A stretch of DNA of 64,000 bases from the NCBI GenBank assembly GCA_021773635.1, contig JAJFJV010000019.1, forward strand, positions 186,001-250,000. The letters run 5' to 3'. The notes beneath the pieces were generated by a model that made no database searches, had not been told where the DNA came from, and was given only the letters and a program-made list of their open reading frames with translations. This DNA comes from Gammaproteobacteria bacterium (GTDB lineage: Bacteria; Pseudomonadota; Gammaproteobacteria; HK1). A program made the position numbers and the translations under genes. Below are positions 26,597 to 35,684 of the stretch, one piece after another (position 1 is the first letter of the stretch; every line of letters begins with the position of its first letter).

Positions 26597-29149
26597 CTAT
26601 TCTTCTTTGTCCTCCGTCCGGGAAGCCCGCTTTTTGGGCGCTGGCGCCTTGCCGGCCCCTTGCTGCTTACTTTTGCCGTAGATCGTCCGCGCGACCCCCG
26701 GGGTCAAATAGCTTTCTCCTCCCAATTCTTCCGCGGAAAAATCGTCCACATTGATGATTGCCATCACCTTGGCATCGTAATCCCGCAGTTGAGCAGCCTC
26801 TTCAGCGGAGAACAAACCCAGTTCCTTAGCCTGGTCTACCTGCCGGGGCAAATCGGGGGCCACCACACGACCTTCCTTGACCGCCGCACGCAGGCGCGCC
26901 TCCAGGGGTGCAACCTCGATCGCAAGCTCCAGCGCCTCCTGCAACAGACCGACGGGATTGTCGCCATCGCAGGTTTTGTAAATCCCGTCGCATAAACGCT
27001 CACGAGTCTCCGTCGGGTTGATCACCCGCTCGACCAGTTGCTGTCCCAATACATCACTGGGTGCAAAGTAGGTGCGTCCACGCGGGAAAATCAAAAAACG
27101 CAAAAAGGTGGCAACCAGGGGATTCGGGAAATTCCGCAGAAATCCGTGTAACTGTTCCTGGGCCTCATAAAGCAGATGACGACAAGACCATTCCACCAAT
27201 GGCAGGTCTGTCGCGGGGCACCGTTCATTGTCATAGTGTTTGAGCACCATGGAGGCAAGATAGGTCGCACTCAACACGTCACCAAGCCGCGCTGACAGGC
27301 GCTCTTTCTGTTTCAATTTTCCGCCGAGGGTCAGCATCGCCATATCGGCGGCCAGCGCAAAGGCGGCACTGTAACGGTTGATGTGCTGAAAATAGCGCCG
27401 TGTGGACCCCTGTTCCTGAACCTGAGTATAACGCGCGTGGGTTAGCGCCAGTACAAAGGCCCGCGCTGCATTGCTCAAGGCATAACCGATGTGGCCAAAC
27501 AGGGCCTGGTCAAAATCGGCGAGGGCCTGTTGCTCGTCTTCACTTCCTGCCGCCACCAGCTCCTTGCGCACCCAAGGATGACAACGCACGGCCCCCTGGC
27601 CAAAGATAATCAGGCTGCGGGTAAGGATATTGGCACCCTCGACGGTGATACCGATAGGTACCGATTCATAGCTACGGGCCAGGTAATTCTTCGGCCCCAT
27701 CATGATGCCCTTGCCACCATGTACATCCATCGCATCATTGATGACCTGGCGGTTGAACTCGGTGGCATGACACTTGAGAATCGCCGAGGCCACCGCCGGT
27801 TTCTCACCCCGGTCCACCGCATCGACGGTCACCGCAGTCGCGGCCTTGGCGATATAGGTGAGCCCCACCATACGCGCCAGCACCTCCCCCACCCCTTCGA
27901 ATTTCCCCACCGGCAAGTTGAATTGCTTGCGGATGCGGGTGTAGGCACCGGCCGTATAAACGGCCATCTTGGCGGCGCCGGTAGCGCTCGACGGCAAAGT
28001 AATACAGCGCCCGGCGGACAACAGCTCCATCAACATGCGCCAACCCTGCCCCGCCATCTCCTGCCCACCAATAATGGCATCCAGCGGCACAAACACGTCC
28101 TCGCCAGAGGTGGGGCCGTTCTGAAACGGGGTGTTGAGAGGAAAGTGCCGCCGCCCAATGTCAATGCCGGGGAGTTCCACCGGTATTAGCGCCGCGGTAA
28201 TCCCGTAGTCATCCCGCTCACCGATGAGGTGATCCGGGTCGGAAAGCTTGAAGGCAAGGCCCAGCACTGTAGCAACGGGAGCAAGGGTGATGTAGCGCTT
28301 GCGCCAATTGAGGCGGATACCGATGATTTCCTCACCCTGCCATTCGCCTTTGCGCACCACGCCAGTATCCGGAATGGAGGCGGCATCGGAACCGGCCCGC
28401 GGAGCCGTGAGGGCGAAGCATGGAATTTCGGGACCTGCGGCAAGCCCCGGCAGGTAACGCTGCTTCTGTGCTTTGGTACCGTAGCTCAACAACAATTCCG
28501 CGGGGCCCAGCGAATTGGGTACCCCGATGGTAGATGCCACCGTGGCACTGACGCTGGCAATCTTCTGCAACACCAGCGAGTTGGCCTGGGCGGAAAAACC
28601 CCTGCCCCCGTATTCCTCCGGGATAATCATCGCGAAGAAGCCGTTATGAATAATGAAGTCCCACACCGCCGGGGTCATGTCGAGACGGTGATGGGTGAGG
28701 TCCCATTCATCCAGCATCCCGCAAAGTTCCTCGGTAGGGCCGTCCAGAAAATCCTGCTCTGCCTTGCTGAGTCCCGGCGCGGGTTCGGACATCAGGCGAT
28801 TCCAGTCCGGACGGCCGGAGAATAACTCCCCTTCCCACCATACCGTCCCCGCCTCCAGCGCCTCGCGCTCGGTATCCGACATGGAGGGCAGCAAGGTGCG
28901 GTAAAGGCGCAGCAAAGGCGCGGTTACTACGCGGCGCCGCAGTCCACCGATGTTGAGCAACACGAGCCCGGCCAGCGCCAGCCAGAGCAGTGAAAGCCAC
29001 AACCAGCCACCAGCGCCGAGCCATGTATAGGCCAGCACGGCAAACCCAATCGCAAGGGTGGATGATTTTAGGCCAACGCGGTGGTAGGCCAGCGCGATGA
29101 TCCCGCCAATAAACAATCCCACCCAGAACAAGCTCAAGATTATGGACAT
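26597..29149 (-). CDS. fadE: Acyl-CoA dehydrogenase FadE
   Basis: 850 residues, the long FadE type (E. coli 814). It performs the first oxidation of fatty acid beta-oxidation with FAD. Two N-terminal membrane helices (about 2-22 and 30-68) precede the acyl-CoA dehydrogenase fold: FAMIIPEEYGGRGFS, CFALTAPRAGSDAAS, FVPLDAIIGG and DVHGGKGIMMGPKNYL. A C-terminal FadE-specific helical extension follows, and the last 40 residues are Lys- and Ala-rich. No other beta-oxidation gene is adjacent. The 155 bases between its stop and the PEP-CTERM gene hold no gene. Confidence 0.95.
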   Translation of the reverse strand: MSIILSLFWVGLFIGGIIALAYHRVGLKSSTLAIGFAVLAYTWLGAGGWLWLSLLWLALAGLVLLNIGGLRRRVVTAPLLRLYRTLLPSMSDTEREALEAGTVWWEGELFSGRPDWNRLMSEPAPGLSKAEQDFLDGPTEELCGMLDEWDLTHHRLDMTPAVWDFIIHNGFFAMIIPEEYGGRGFSAQANSLVLQKIASVSATVASTIGVPNSLGPAELLLSYGTKAQKQRYLPGLAAGPEIPCFALTAPRAGSDAASIPDTGVVRKGEWQGEEIIGIRLNWRKRYITLAPVATVLGLAFKLSDPDHLIGERDDYGITAALIPVELPGIDIGRRHFPLNTPFQNGPTSGEDVFVPLDAIIGGQEMAGQGWRMLMELLSAGRCITLPSSATGAAKMAVYTAGAYTRIRKQFNLPVGKFEGVGEVLARMVGLTYIAKAATAVTVDAVDRGEKPAVASAILKCHATEFNRQVINDAMDVHGGKGIMMGPKNYLARSYESVPIGITVEGANILTRSLIIFGQGAVRCHPWVRKELVAAGSEDEQQALADFDQALFGHIGYALSNAARAFVLALTHARYTQVQEQGSTRRYFQHINRYSAAFALAADMAMLTLGGKLKQKERLSARLGDVLSATYLASMVLKHYDNERCPATDLPLVEWSCRHLLYEAQEQLHGFLRNFPNPLVATFLRFLIFPRGRTYFAPSDVLGQQLVERVINPTETRERLCDGIYKTCDGDNPVGLLQEALELAIEVAPLEARLRAAVKEGRVVAPDLPRQVDQAKELGLFSAEEAAQLRDYDAKVMAIINVDDFSAEELGGESYLTPGVARTIYGKSKQQGAGKAPAPKKRASRTEDKEE

Positions 29150-29218
29150 GTGGAAACCTCGAAGATTGCAAACACAGCTACGACATCCGCCGCCGTGTAT
29201 AGACCGGCGTGGCCCAAA

Positions 29219-31066
29219 CTAGTGCCCTTCGCTTCCTGGTACAAACTTCGCTGCGGGCTGGATAGCCGGCCCTGTTTTAGACAGCACCTGTAAACGTTTT
29301 CCGAAATGCTTTGCCTGTTCCGTTTCTCCCATCACAATGGCAAGCCGACGGGCGTTTTCAAGCATGCGCCAGTCGTTGGGCCGCATCTCAAGGCAACGCT
29401 GCGCGATCTGCAATGCCTCCCCTTGCTTGCCCCGTCGACCAAGAACATACACCTGCGTGGCCAACGCCATGTAGTGGGCCGGCTCCGCATGAACCAGCGC
29501 CCGGGCGTATTTTTCTGCCGCCGTCCATCTGCCTCCATAGACTTCCGCCAGCATCAGATAATTCAGCCCCCGCGAGGACAAGGGCTGAGCATCAAGAGCC
29601 TGTTGGGCATGATGCGCTGAACGCGGCCAATCAGTACGTCCCGCGGCCGAGATGGCCTGCTGATAATGCATCTCCTCCAGCCGCTCAGCGGCGTGAAATC
29701 GTAATAGTGGATACAGGCCTGCCAATACGAGTAATGCCAGTCCGGCGAGCACCATCCGGTGTCCCAGCACCCATCGATCACCTTTCACGGCATGCCCGCC
29801 GGCCACGCCAACCAGTAGTCCGGCAAAAGCACCAACGAGAACCAATGGGGTTGCCAATGAAAAACCAAAGCTGAAACAGGCGTTGATGGCCGCGCCGACG
29901 AGTGCAATCAGCACCGACAGTGAGAGTATTTTCGGTTCCCGATCCAAAGTGTGCAGACCATTGATCTTCCTGGCGAACAACAGCAGCCACGCAGCCAGCA
30001 ACAGGACGCCGACAACCCCCGTGGACGCCGCATACTCAAGATAGAAATTGTGGGCGTTCAACACCGGGTACAGGCGCCGATCACCGGCCAGCTCCGGGAT
30101 ATGGGCGGAACTCCGGAGATGCCAGTTACCAGCCGCCACCCCGAGAAACGGATGCGCCCTGATCATGTCAAGGCTTCCCTTCCATAACAGGAATCGACGT
30201 TCGACCGAGCCTGCGGCGCTATATGTGCCATCAGGGGTCGATGTTTCTGTTACTTGACTATCGGTTGGAGCGTCCAGCGGTGAAAGATTGGCAAGCACAA
30301 TGGCCAACGCAATTCCCACAACCACTAACCGGCCAGGCCGCGCCATCCCGAATACAGGCTGCGGGCCGGATCCGGCGCGCATGAACAGGACAGACAACAG
30401 TATCAGTTCCACGCCACCAGCCACGAAAGCCGCCCGTGTGCCGGCATAAAATGCCACGGCTGCAATCAGGGCGATACCGACGGCTGTGAAGATGGCCAAT
30501 ACCCGCCGGTAAGTTGTCATCAGCAACCCGAAACCCAGTGGAAAAACCAGCACCAGGTAATGCATCAGGACATTCTTGTTGCCAAATGTTGCCGCTGGCC
30601 GGTGTACCGGGCGAACTATCCAGTCCGCATTAAACAGGTACTGACAAACCGCCAGCAATGCAATCAGCAGGCCGCTGACAAAAACCAGCATCAAGAACAG
30701 CCGGGCATCTTCTCCGGACCTGAACAGGTTGACGGCGATCAAATAGAAGGCTGCGGCGGCTGACCACTTCAGTACGAGCTGGAAGGTGAACAGGGGGTGG
30801 ATTGCCCAGTACAGGCTGGCCCAGCCCCACGCCACTATCAGCAACAAGGCAAAAAAACTTGCGGGAATACGAACCGGTTTAGCGCACAGTGCGTGGTGCA
30901 GAAAAAACAGGCCCAGTAGCGAAAATGCAGCGACTTCGAAGTAGGCCGCCTTGTAGATTTCGGGGTTGGCCTTGAAGGAGAGGGGAAGAACGAAGGCACC
31001 GCCGGCGAGCAGCACCAGATACAGCCACTGATAACTACGGGTCGCCCAGCCTGACAATATCTTCAC
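29219..31066 (-). CDS. O-antigen ligase / polymerase family membrane protein with TPR tail
   Basis: 615 residues. About 11 to 12 hydrophobic segments span residues 15-455. A large periplasmic loop contains RRFLLWKGSLDMIRAHPFLGVAAGNWHL and LYPVLNAHNFYLEYAASTGVVG, the Wzy/WaaL ligase signature with the conserved histidine. The cytoplasmic or periplasmic C-terminus (about 470-610) is helical and TPR-like (ALDAQPLSSRGLNYLMLAEVYGG; ALQIAQRCLEMRPNDWRMLENARRLA). It probably polymerises or transfers a polysaccharide or glycan; the substrate cannot be told. The gene stands between fadE and rpiB without glycosyltransferases nearby. Confidence 0.82.
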   Translation of the reverse strand: MKILSGWATRSYQWLYLVLLAGGAFVLPLSFKANPEIYKAAYFEVAAFSLLGLFFLHHALCAKPVRIPASFFALLLIVAWGWASLYWAIHPLFTFQLVLKWSAAAAFYLIAVNLFRSGEDARLFLMLVFVSGLLIALLAVCQYLFNADWIVRPVHRPAATFGNKNVLMHYLVLVFPLGFGLLMTTYRRVLAIFTAVGIALIAAVAFYAGTRAAFVAGGVELILLSVLFMRAGSGPQPVFGMARPGRLVVVGIALAIVLANLSPLDAPTDSQVTETSTPDGTYSAAGSVERRFLLWKGSLDMIRAHPFLGVAAGNWHLRSSAHIPELAGDRRLYPVLNAHNFYLEYAASTGVVGVLLLAAWLLLFARKINGLHTLDREPKILSLSVLIALVGAAINACFSFGFSLATPLVLVGAFAGLLVGVAGGHAVKGDRWVLGHRMVLAGLALLVLAGLYPLLRFHAAERLEEMHYQQAISAAGRTDWPRSAHHAQQALDAQPLSSRGLNYLMLAEVYGGRWTAAEKYARALVHAEPAHYMALATQVYVLGRRGKQGEALQIAQRCLEMRPNDWRMLENARRLAIVMGETEQAKHFGKRLQVLSKTGPAIQPAAKFVPGSEGH

Positions 31067-31168
31067 CTCCGGTGTTGGATTTTAGCGGACGATAAAGGAG
31101 TGCCCGGCCGCACACAAGCCAGGCACAACGGTTGATGCGGATAGCGCCACTATACGAAGGACAGACAA

Positions 31169-31197
31169 TAAAAAAGGGGCCAGTTGGCCCCTTTTAT
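31169..31197 (-). terminator. Bidirectional terminator downstream of rpiB
   Basis: GGGGCCA and TGGCCCC form a strong stem flanked by an A run and a T run, so it works on either strand. On the minus strand it lies about 130 bases after rpiB and before the O-antigen ligase gene. The 126 bases between it and the rpiB stop contain no gene I can support. A near copy of this hairpin ends the tRNA-Ser transcript at 35196-35219. Confidence 0.8.
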
Positions 31198-31323
31198 TAC
31201 TTCCGATAGTCCACCAAGTCAGCCGAGCAAGGTACGCCACCGTACCCACAGACGGATACCAAAGAGGCCGAGGCTGATGCCGTGTCAATGCGCAAATTGA
31301 CGAGAATCAGGCTTTTGTTTGCC

Positions 31324-31758
31324 CTATGAAAACTTGGCAACACGGGCCGCGTGGCGTCCCCCTTCGAACTCGGTTCCGAGGAAAACATCGAGGCAGTCAA
31401 GAGCGACCCCCATGCCCGTCATTCTGCCGCCAAAACAGATGACATTGGCATCGTTATGAAGGCGGCACATTTTGGCTCCCAGCGCATCATGAATGAGCGC
31501 GGCCCTGACCTCCGGGTAACGGTTGGCGGCAATACTGATGCCGATACCACTACCGCAAACCAGCACACCGCGCGCGGCCTGGCCTGATTTAATCGCTTCC
31601 CCCATCGCCGCACCAAAATCAGGATAATCAACGGTATCAGGTGAGTTGGTTCCCAGATCGAGGACGCTATGTCCAAGAGACTCCAGATGCTCTAAAAGCC
31701 CGGTTTTCATCTCAAGCCCGGCATGGTCACAGGCGATGGCGATAGTTTCTGATGACAT
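31324..31758 (-). CDS. rpiB: Ribose-5-phosphate isomerase B
   Basis: 144 residues. Interconverts ribose 5-phosphate and ribulose 5-phosphate. Features are IAIACDHAGLEMK at the N-terminus, the catalytic cysteine and anion hole in LVCGSGIGISIAANR, and RAALIHDALGAKMCRLHNDANV. RpiB can also act on allose phosphate in some bacteria; nothing here suggests a sugar-specific operon. It lies alone between oadB and the O-antigen ligase gene. Confidence 0.96.
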   Translation of the reverse strand: MSSETIAIACDHAGLEMKTGLLEHLESLGHSVLDLGTNSPDTVDYPDFGAAMGEAIKSGQAARGVLVCGSGIGISIAANRYPEVRAALIHDALGAKMCRLHNDANVICFGGRMTGMGVALDCLDVFLGTEFEGGRHAARVAKFS

Positions 31759-31878
31759 GATGTGCCCCTAAAATTGTTCACAAAAAAAGACGGGGTGGCA
31801 CCCTTCTGGAGATGCCGCCGTAAAAACTCTGGAAGTCAGTCGGATTCAGGCGCTCGGAACACGGGAAAACTACAGGAG

Positions 31879-33015
31879 TTACTGCCCCCCAACCACCGCC
31901 AGTAACACCCCCGCGGCCACTGCCGATCCGATAACACCGGCCACATTCGGGCCCATGGCGTGCATCAGCAGGAAGTTATGATGGTTGGCTTCCAGCCCCA
32001 CTTTGTTGACCACTCGTGCGGCCATAGGAACCGCGGAAACACCCGCGGCACCGATGAGGGGATTGACCTTGCCGCCGGTCAGGCGGCACATGAGCTTGCC
32101 CATCAGTACCCCCGTCGCGGTGCCAATACAAAAGGCCAGGGCACCAAGTGCCAGAATGCCGAGAGTCTCCAGTGACAGGAAACTTTCGGCGGAAAGTTTT
32201 GAGCCCACCGCCAAGCCCAGAAAAATGGTGACGATATTGATGATCTCGTTCTGGGCGGCTTTGTTCAGGCGGTCCACTACCCCGGACTCCTTGAGCAGAT
32301 TGCCGAACATCAACATGCCGATGAGCGGCGCGGCAGTCGGTAGGAAGATGATGCAGAGCAGTAATACAGTGAGCGGGAAAAAGATCTTTTCCAGCTTGCT
32401 TACTGGACGCAACTGGGACATTTCCAGCCCGCGCTCCGCTTCAGTGGTCAGGGCCTTCATGATTGGCGGCTGGATAATGGGCACCAGCGCCATATAGGAA
32501 TAAGCCGCCACGGCGATGGCACCCAACAGATCGGGCGCCAGACGGGAAGCCAAGAAAATAGCCGTGGGACCATCGGCGCCACCAATGATGGCGATGGCCG
32601 AGGCATCCGCCAGGGTAAAATCAAAGCCGGGAAGCATATTCAGGGCCAGAGCACCCAACAGCGTGGCAAAGATACCGAACTGGGCGGCGGCCCCCAGAAA
32701 CAGGGTCATGGGCCGGGCGATGAGGGCGCTGAAATCGGTCAGTGCACCCACCCCCATGAAGATCAACAACGGGAATACGCCGGTCTCGATACCCACATGG
32801 TAAACAAGACCCAGCAGGCCATCCGGGCCGGCGATGCCGGCGACTGGAATATTGCTGAGAATTGCGCCAAACCCGATGGGCAGCAGCAACAACGGTTCAA
32901 ACTTTTTGGCAATGGCCAGATAGATGAGTAGTGCACCCACCCCCATCATGATGAGCTGGCCCCACTGCATATTGGCAATTCCGGTGGATTGCCAGAGTGC
33001 TTCGGTCGCCTCCAT
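31879..33015 (-). CDS. oadB: Oxaloacetate decarboxylase beta subunit (Na+ pump)
   Basis: 378 residues. Polytopic inner-membrane subunit that decarboxylates carboxybiotin and couples this to Na+ export. Conserved stretches are [52 protein letters not shown]-like sequence ([15 protein letters not shown]) and [19 protein letters not shown]. It overlaps the oadA stop by one base and is the third gene of oadGAB. Confidence 0.96.
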   Translation of the reverse strand: MEATEALWQSTGIANMQWGQLIMMGVGALLIYLAIAKKFEPLLLLPIGFGAILSNIPVAGIAGPDGLLGLVYHVGIETGVFPLLIFMGVGALTDFSALIARPMTLFLGAAAQFGIFATLLGALALNMLPGFDFTLADASAIAIIGGADGPTAIFLASRLAPDLLGAIAVAAYSYMALVPIIQPPIMKALTTEAERGLEMSQLRPVSKLEKIFFPLTVLLLCIIFLPTAAPLIGMLMFGNLLKESGVVDRLNKAAQNEIINIVTIFLGLAVGSKLSAESFLSLETLGILALGALAFCIGTATGVLMGKLMCRLTGGKVNPLIGAAGVSAVPMAARVVNKVGLEANHHNFLLMHAMGPNVAGVIGSAVAAGVLLAVVGGQ

Positions 33016-34820
33016 CAGCTGAACATCAGCAAGGCATCACCCACCTGTACCGCATCCCCTTCCTTGGCGGCAATGGAGCTGACCGTACCCGCCCGGGGGG
33101 CGCGCACCTCGGTCTCCATCTTCATCGCCTCCAGCACCATCAGTACATCCCCCTCCTGAAAGGCAGCACCCACTGCAGTCTCAACCTTGAAGATGGTACC
33201 GGCCAATGGAGCGGGCAGAGGAGTCCCGCCAGCAGCGGGAGCGGGCGATGCTGCGCCAACCGGTACGACGGCTGGTGCCGCAGGGGCCACATGCTGCACC
33301 TCTCCCCCCTCGGACACCGTCACGCTGTAGGCGGTGCCGTTGACGGTCACGGTGTAAGCCTCAGGCCCGCTCGCCGGGGATACAACAGCCGGTGCATAAG
33401 GCGTGGCAGGCGCTTCAACCTCAGTCCCGGGGACGGGCTCGAAAGCAGCAGGGTTGTCCCGGTTTTCCAAAAACTTGAGACCTACCTGAGGAAAAAGTGC
33501 ATAAATCAGCACGTCTTCAATCTCATTCCCGGCCACCCGGATGTTTTTCTCCTGGGCCAGTTTCTCAAACTCCGCGGACAGTGTATCGACCTCGGGAGAA
33601 AGCAGATCTGCTGGACGGCAGGTGATCGCCTCATCCTCATCACCCAGCACCCGGGCCTGCAATTCTGCATTGACCGGCGCCAGTGAGGCACCGTATTCAC
33701 CCTTCAGAACCGCGGTAGTCTCCTTGGTCAGCGTCTTGTAGCGCTCGCCGGTGAGTACATTCAGCACCGCCTGGGTACCGACAATCTGGGAAGTGGGGGT
33801 CACCAGCGGGATAATGCCGAGATCCTCCCGCACCTTCGGAATCTCGTCGAGCACCTCATCAAAGCGGTCGCTGGCACCCTGTTCGCGGAGCTGGTTCTCC
33901 ATATTGGTCAGCATGCCGCCAGGGACCTGGGCCACGAGGATGCGTGAATCCACCCCCTTCAGGGAGCCCTCGAATTTTGCGTATTTCTTGCGCGCCTCAC
34001 GAAAATAGGCCGCAATCTCCTCAAGCGGCTCCAGTTTCAACCCGGTATCCCGCTCTTCACCCTCAAGAATCGCCACCACGGACTCCGTGGGAGAGTGTCC
34101 ATAGGTGGTGCTCATGGAAGAAATGGAGGTGTCTACCATGTCGATGTCGGCCTCAACGGCCTTGATGATGGCCGCGGTGCTCATGCCGGTGGTAGCGTGG
34201 CTATGCAGGGAGATGGGAACCGCCACCGTCTCTTTCAGCCGGGAAACCAGATCGAAGGCAACGTAGGGCTTCAGCAATCCGGCCATGTCCTTGATACAAA
34301 TGGAGTGGCAACCCATATCCTCCAGCCGTTTTGCCATGTCCAGCCAGTAATCCACGGTGTGCACCGAGCTGATGGTGTACGACATGGCCCCCTGGGCGTG
34401 CTTGTCCACCGCCAGAGTTGCCTTGACCGCAGTCTCCAGATTCCGCACATCGTTCATGGCGTCAAAGATGCGAAACACGTCCATGCCGTTAACCGCCGCA
34501 CGCTCCACAAAGGCCCGCACCACATCGTCGGCATAATGACGATAGCCGAGAATATTCTGCGCCCGGAACAACATCTGCATGCGGGTATTGGGCATCGCCG
34601 CTTTCAGTTTGCGTAGCCGCTCCCACGGGTCTTCGCCGAGATAACGAATGCAGGCATCAAAGGTTGCTCCACCCCAGGTCTCCAGCGACCAGTAACCCAC
34701 CTGATCCAGCTTGGCGGCAATGGGCAACATGTCATCAATGCGCATACGCGTGGCGAACAGGGACTGATGGGCATCACGTAAAACGAGTTCGGTAATACCG
34801 AGGGGCTTTGAATTGCTCAT
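33015..34820 (-). CDS. oadA: Oxaloacetate decarboxylase alpha subunit (carboxyltransferase and biotin carrier)
   Basis: 601 residues. The N-terminal carboxyltransferase TIM barrel (about 1-290) starts with [16 protein letters not shown] and contains ETWGGATFD and RIFDAMND; metal ligands are expected in RDAH and in [10 protein letters not shown] conserved carboxylase region follows to about 470. After a Pro/Ala linker comes a biotinyl domain with the biotinylated Lys567 in LEAMKMETE. It removes CO2 from oxaloacetate and passes it to OadB. A role in pyruvate carboxylase-like reactions is less likely because oadB and oadG are adjacent. Confidence 0.97.
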   Translation of the reverse strand: MSNSKPLGITELVLRDAHQSLFATRMRIDDMLPIAAKLDQVGYWSLETWGGATFDACIRYLGEDPWERLRKLKAAMPNTRMQMLFRAQNILGYRHYADDVVRAFVERAAVNGMDVFRIFDAMNDVRNLETAVKATLAVDKHAQGAMSYTISSVHTVDYWLDMAKRLEDMGCHSICIKDMAGLLKPYVAFDLVSRLKETVAVPISLHSHATTGMSTAAIIKAVEADIDMVDTSISSMSTTYGHSPTESVVAILEGEERDTGLKLEPLEEIAAYFREARKKYAKFEGSLKGVDSRILVAQVPGGMLTNMENQLREQGASDRFDEVLDEIPKVREDLGIIPLVTPTSQIVGTQAVLNVLTGERYKTLTKETTAVLKGEYGASLAPVNAELQARVLGDEDEAITCRPADLLSPEVDTLSAEFEKLAQEKNIRVAGNEIEDVLIYALFPQVGLKFLENRDNPAAFEPVPGTEVEAPATPYAPAVVSPASGPEAYTVTVNGTAYSVTVSEGGEVQHVAPAAPAVVPVGAASPAPAAGGTPLPAPLAGTIFKVETAVGAAFQEGDVLMVLEAMKMETEVRAPRAGTVSSIAAKEGDAVQVGDALLMFS

Positions 34821-34855
34821 ATTCTTTCTACTTTCCTGCGAAGACCCGTCAAGGG

Positions 34856-35095
34856 TCAGGATTTATGGCTTCGGTAACGTTTAACAGCCGCGGAGATCAC
34901 CGCGATCAGTTCGCCGTCGGTGGCGGCATTTACTACTGGCGCCGCGGCCAACACTTTCGGCTTTCCGCCGAGGGATTGAGCCAGACGCGACATGCCCAGC
35001 ATGGCGACCACCAAAACAGCCAGAAAGCTGAATACCGAGCCCATGCCTAACAGCATGAGGGTCAGTCCATCAAAAATCAGTTCAGTTACGGGCAT
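34856..35095 (-). CDS. oadG: Oxaloacetate decarboxylase gamma subunit
   Basis: 79 residues. One N-terminal membrane helix ([29 protein letters not shown]) and a short cytoplasmic tail, the usual form of the zinc-binding assembly subunit that joins OadA to OadB. It is first in oadGAB, 35 bases before oadA. A promoter with a TAGAAT-like -10 may lie near 35141-35146, but its -35 is poor. Confidence 0.9.
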   Translation of the reverse strand: MPVTELIFDGLTLMLLGMGSVFSFLAVLVVAMLGMSRLAQSLGGKPKVLAAAPVVNAATDGELIAVISAAVKRYRSHKS

Positions 35096-35195
35096 GGCTG
35101 AAAGTCGCCTTCAAACTCTTCAAAGAGGGATGCAAGACGCTGCATTCTACAATAATCTGCAAAGAACAAATGAATTGTGCCTCAATTAAGGCCGT

Positions 35196-35219
35196 GAAAA
35201 AGGGGCCAATTGGCCCCTT
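35196..35219 (-). terminator. Terminator of tRNA-Ser
   Basis: A perfect 20-base palindrome (35200-35219) gives an 8-bp GC-rich stem with an AATT loop, followed on the minus strand by a short T run. It begins nine bases after the tRNA 3' end. Confidence 0.8.
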
Positions 35220-35228
35220 GTTTTTAGT

Positions 35229-35319
35229 TGGCGGAGAGGGTGGGGTTCGAACCCACGTGGGGCGTAAGCCCCCAACCGATTTCGAGTCGGTGCCGTTATG
35301 ACCACTTCGGTACCTCTCC
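35229..35319 (-). tRNA. serU: tRNA-Ser(CGA)
   Basis: On the minus strand the sequence folds as a class II tRNA. The acceptor GGAGAGG pairs with CCTCTCC and G73 plus an encoded CCA end the gene. The anticodon stem-loop CCGAC-TCGAAAT-CGG region carries anticodon CGA, reading UCG. A long variable arm (TGGGGGCTTACGCCCCA) and GTTCGAA T-loop are present. A promoter TTGCAG-17-TAAAAA lies directly upstream at 35357-35329. Confidence 0.95.
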
Positions 35320-35328
35320 TGTTAAAAC

Positions 35329-35357
35329 TTTTTACCGCTACCCGCCCGCACCTGCAA
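35329..35357 (-). promoter_or_regulatory. Promoter of tRNA-Ser(CGA)
   Basis: On the minus strand TTGCAG (35357-35352) and TAAAAA (35334-35329) are spaced by 17 bases, and the tRNA begins about nine bases later. Confidence 0.6.
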
Positions 35358-35460
35358 GGCACTGCCAAGGGTGGGGTGCACTCGGCACTTCCCTGTGCCT
35401 CGCCCTGCGGGCCTCGCTGGAAAACGCTCCGTGCGAATCGGCTATCCTGCCGATTCGTCA

Positions 35461-35532
35461 AACCCACGTGGGGCGTAAGCCCCCAACCGATTTCGAGTCG
35501 GTGCCGTTATGACCACTTCGGTACCTCTCCTG
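35461..35532 (-). pseudogene. Truncated copy of tRNA-Ser(CGA), lacking the 3' end
   Basis: 72 bases identical to 35250-35321, covering the 5' acceptor strand, D arm, anticodon arm, variable arm and the first half of the T arm. Identity stops inside the T loop; the rest of the T arm, the 3' acceptor strand and CCA are missing, so it cannot be a functional tRNA. The break is next to a perfect 9-bp inverted repeat, CGAATCGGC (35434-35442) and GCCGATTCG (35449-35457). The whole gap 35320-35684 holds only the tRNA promoter, this fragment and no protein gene; open frames here are antisense reads of the tRNA. Confidence 0.85.
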
Positions 35533-35684
35533 ACGACGCTTTATTGGGCAAAGGTCATTCCCGAGTAAGTGGAAATACAGTGTTCTGCCCGGCAGCGGGC
35601 GCCAAGGATACGCGCCCGGACAGCATGCAACAATAGGCCCTCTTCTCCTGTTAGACTGCCGCCGGTGCTATCCGGAAACTGCTC

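Noticed and set aside
31198-31400. 67-residue minus-strand frame between rpiB and the terminator
   Set aside because: It begins inside rpiB in another frame, has no ribosome binding site and no similarity I can recognise.
35228-35636. Two overlapping open frames of 94 and 112 residues
   Set aside because: They are antisense translations of the tRNA-Ser gene and its truncated copy, a well-known source of false proteins.
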